Positions 62,479 through 64,000 of a stretch of DNA of 64,000 nt are shown here, piece by piece. The DNA is taken from contig NZ_NPDM01000001.1 in assembly GCF_002812085.1 (NCBI RefSeq), forward strand, positions 310,001 through 374,000, given 5' to 3'. Origin of the DNA: Leptospira levettii (GTDB lineage Bacteria; Spirochaetota; Leptospiria; Leptospirales; Leptospiraceae). The translations under genes and the position numbers were made by a program. Positions within the stretch are counted from its first letter, which is position 1. Every line of letters starts with the position of its first letter. The notes below the pieces were generated by a model, which saw nothing but the letters and a program-made list of their open reading frames with translations, was not told where the DNA came from and searched no databases.

Positions 62479-63516
62479 CTAAAAAAAGCGAGATTCTCCA
62501 ATTTTTAAAGGAACAAATGCCGATTCGGAGATCCCCGATTGTTTCATTGCCTCTTTTGTGCGGGGCACAGGAGAATCAAGAGGTTCGTCCGATAAAACAA
62601 AGGTCATATAATGCATGGGAACTAGGTATTTAGCCTTTAGGTCTAAAAAACTGAGGACTGCTTGGTTCGGATCGATATGGACTGGTTCCATAAGCCATCT
62701 CGGCTCTGTGGCACCAATGGGTAAAATCGCAATGTCAATGGGTCCAAAATGGTTGGCGATTTCTTTAAAATGAGTGTAATACCCAGTATCACCTGCAAAA
62801 TAAACTTTTTCTTTGGCACCAACGACCATAAAACTACCCCATAAAGTTTCATCACGGTCAAATAAACTTCTGCCACTAAAGTGTTGTGTCGGAGTGAAGG
62901 TGAGTTTTAGCGAACGAAATGTGACTTCTTCCCACCAATCCATTTCTTTTACATGTTTCAATCCTGCACCTAACAATAGTTTTCGATTCCCAAGTCCAGT
63001 GAGAACCAAAGGATGGAATGTTTCTTCTAAGGTTTTTAAAGTGGGGATGTCAGTATGATCATAATGATTGTGAGATAAAATGATGATATCGATTTTAGGT
63101 AAATTTGTAATCGAGATTCCAGGTGGAGTGTATCGTTTTGGTCCGGCAAAACTGAGTGGAGAACATCTTTCACTCCAGATAGGATCTGTGAGGATATTCA
63201 CTCCATCAATTTGGACAAGAGTGGTTGCATGTCCTACCCAAGTCACAGAAAGTTTGGATTGATTCTTTTGTAAGAGACTTCCATCATTTTTTACGATGGG
63301 AAATTCTGGATAGGATTTTGCGTCCAAACTGTACGGTAAAAAAAATCGATCCCATTGCCAGGCAAAAACATCCCAAAAACCTTTCCGTTTGAAATTTGGA
63401 TTTGGGTTCTGGTATCCAGATTCGGCATGGTGTGTTTTTAGGATTTTGGAATCAGCAAGGATGTTTGCCGACAATCCAATTGACAGAAGAAGGGAGATTA
63501 TGGTTTTCCATTTCAC
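62479..63516 (-). CDS. NAPE-PLD-like MBL-fold hydrolase
   Basis: About 345 residues from GTG 63516. This start gives a signal peptide (VKWKTIISLLLSIGLSANILA) and leaves a 26-base gap to the divergent gene, whereas the longer frame to 63624 would overlap it. Motifs are WVGHATTLVQIDG, the zinc signature SHNHYDH (about residues 148-154), FAGDTGYYTHF and VPMHYMTF. These match the N-acylphosphatidylethanolamine phospholipase D/UlaG-like branch. It is likely exported and may act on phospholipids. Confidence 0.82.
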   Translation of the reverse strand: MKWKTIISLLLSIGLSANILADSKILKTHHAESGYQNPNPNFKRKGFWDVFAWQWDRFFLPYSLDAKSYPEFPIVKNDGSLLQKNQSKLSVTWVGHATTLVQIDGVNILTDPIWSERCSPLSFAGPKRYTPPGISITNLPKIDIIILSHNHYDHTDIPTLKTLEETFHPLVLTGLGNRKLLLGAGLKHVKEMDWWEEVTFRSLKLTFTPTQHFSGRSLFDRDETLWGSFMVVGAKEKVYFAGDTGYYTHFKEIANHFGPIDIAILPIGATEPRWLMEPVHIDPNQAVLSFLDLKAKYLVPMHYMTFVLSDEPLDSPVPRTKEAMKQSGISESAFVPLKIGESRFF

Positions 63517-63542
63517 GAATTTTAGACGGTTCGGAAGCAAAA

Positions 63543-64000
63543 ATGGAAAGTCTGATTTTTCGATTGCCTTTTTCTGAATCCAAAGCAGAATCTCATGGTA
63601 CAATGTATCGATTTGACGAAACAAAAAATTTGTTCATCGCCTATGCAAAATGGAGAGATGCGGTCGATCGTACGGAAGGAAACGAAACTGTTTTTGGTTC
63701 CAATGCCGAAATTTCAGAAATTGCTAGGGATCTCAGGGAAGATGCTGAGTTCGAATTACGAATCCTTATTCAAGATTTAAAAAAACAAAACCCAGCAGCA
63801 ATCAAAGAATGGGTAGAGCTCACCAAACAGTTCTTAAATGAACCTGAAATGGGAGTTTCAGAAGAACAGATGCAATTGCGAAAACAAATCGCAAGGGATT
63901 GGAAATATTCTCGTTCCCCACTTGGTGTTTCTGTTCGTTACCCACACCCTTCTCAGTATTGGGGCAGTGGGATAGGAGTTCTTGGGCCAGATTTGGACTG
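63543..64000 (+). CDS. unrecognised protein, 3' truncated by the window end
   Basis: An open frame from ATG 63543 (GGAAG six bases upstream) to the end; 152 residues are visible and no stop is reached. It begins MESLIFRLPFSESKAES and has no signal peptide. The visible part is charged and helical, with EISEIARDLREDAEFELRIL, and ends in an aromatic segment (VRYPHPSQYWGSGIG). ATG 63603 is an alternative start. I do not recognise a family. Confidence 0.7.
   Translation, partial: MESLIFRLPFSESKAESHGTMYRFDETKNLFIAYAKWRDAVDRTEGNETVFGSNAEISEIARDLREDAEFELRILIQDLKKQNPAAIKEWVELTKQFLNEPEMGVSEEQMQLRKQIARDWKYSRSPLGVSVRYPHPSQYWGSGIGVLGPDLD

Noticed and set aside
63517..63624. Longer N-terminus for the NAPE-PLD-like protein
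   Set aside because: It would overlap the divergent gene at 63543, and the signal peptide begins only at the GTG at 63516.
63595..63780. 61-codon plus-strand frame near the window end
   Set aside because: It runs inside the longer open frame from 63543, which has a better ribosome binding site and more protein-like sequence.
1..64000. CRISPR arrays, insertion sequences, tRNA or rRNA genes
   Set aside because: No spaced direct repeats, transposase motifs, long terminal repeats or RNA gene signatures were seen by eye on either strand.

Overview
The window looks like chromosomal sequence of a spirochaete of the genus Leptospira, most likely one of the saprophytic (L. biflexa-like) species. This is inferred from gene content: many lipoproteins with spirochaete-type lipoboxes (for example LGFLSC, VFVSC, LLTQC), a DUF1554/Ig-like surface lipoprotein of a type common in Leptospira, flgB-flgC-fliE and fliF, a ChpIK-like mazEF pair, a membrane-bound AraC regulator, and generally AT-rich, A/T-ending codon use. 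There are no rRNA, tRNA, IS or CRISPR features that I can see. Genes are tightly packed, many overlap by 1-8 bases, and no gene-free stretch exceeds about 300 bases.

Layout. 1-10 kb: the tail of a membrane protein, an MBL hydrolase, a MaoC dehydratase, a GapN-like aldehyde dehydrogenase, a DUF1554 lipoprotein, an alpha/beta hydrolase, a histone-deacetylase-family enzyme overlapping an unknown gene, and a GHL-type lipoprotein. 10-15 kb: two consecutive secreted lipase + lipase-foldase pairs on the minus strand, each with a hairpin between lipase and foldase. 15-24 kb: a lipoprotein, radA with an RNase D-like exonuclease, a GH36 alpha-galactosidase, a small lipoprotein, and two overlapping envelope/membrane genes. 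24-31 kb: an RsbU-like response regulator, an unknown gene overlapping an HDAC11-like deacetylase, pyruvate kinase, a flavoprotein, a glyoxalase and a sterol-desaturase family enzyme. 31-35 kb: a four-gene MCE/Mla-type lipid transport operon, then an AraC regulator. 36-38 kb: a second sterol-desaturase family enzyme and flgB-flgC-fliE. 38-40 kb: a DUF4430 lipoprotein and an MBL hydrolase.

39.8-47.6 kb is the most interesting part. Three minus-strand genes (FGGY kinase, APH/choline-kinase-like kinase, GlpD) are divergent from an MFS transporter. A TetR regulator is divergent from a class III aminotransferase. The two divergent intergenic regions carry related palindromes built from TGAGTGA/TCACTCA half-sites. 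This suggests one TetR-controlled regulon for uptake and use of an unidentified, possibly amino-polyol or phospho-polyol, compound.

47.6-64 kb: mazEF, a fliF without fliG, a large membrane adenylate cyclase, an Asp-nucleophile alpha/beta hydrolase, the operon dapA-dapB-cdaA-cdaR (lysine/diaminopimelate synthesis joined to c-di-AMP synthesis), a polyprenyl-phosphate sugar transferase, a DUF368 protein, histidine ammonia-lyase, an NhaD-type antiporter, a NAPE-PLD-like hydrolase, and the start of an unrecognised gene that runs off the end.
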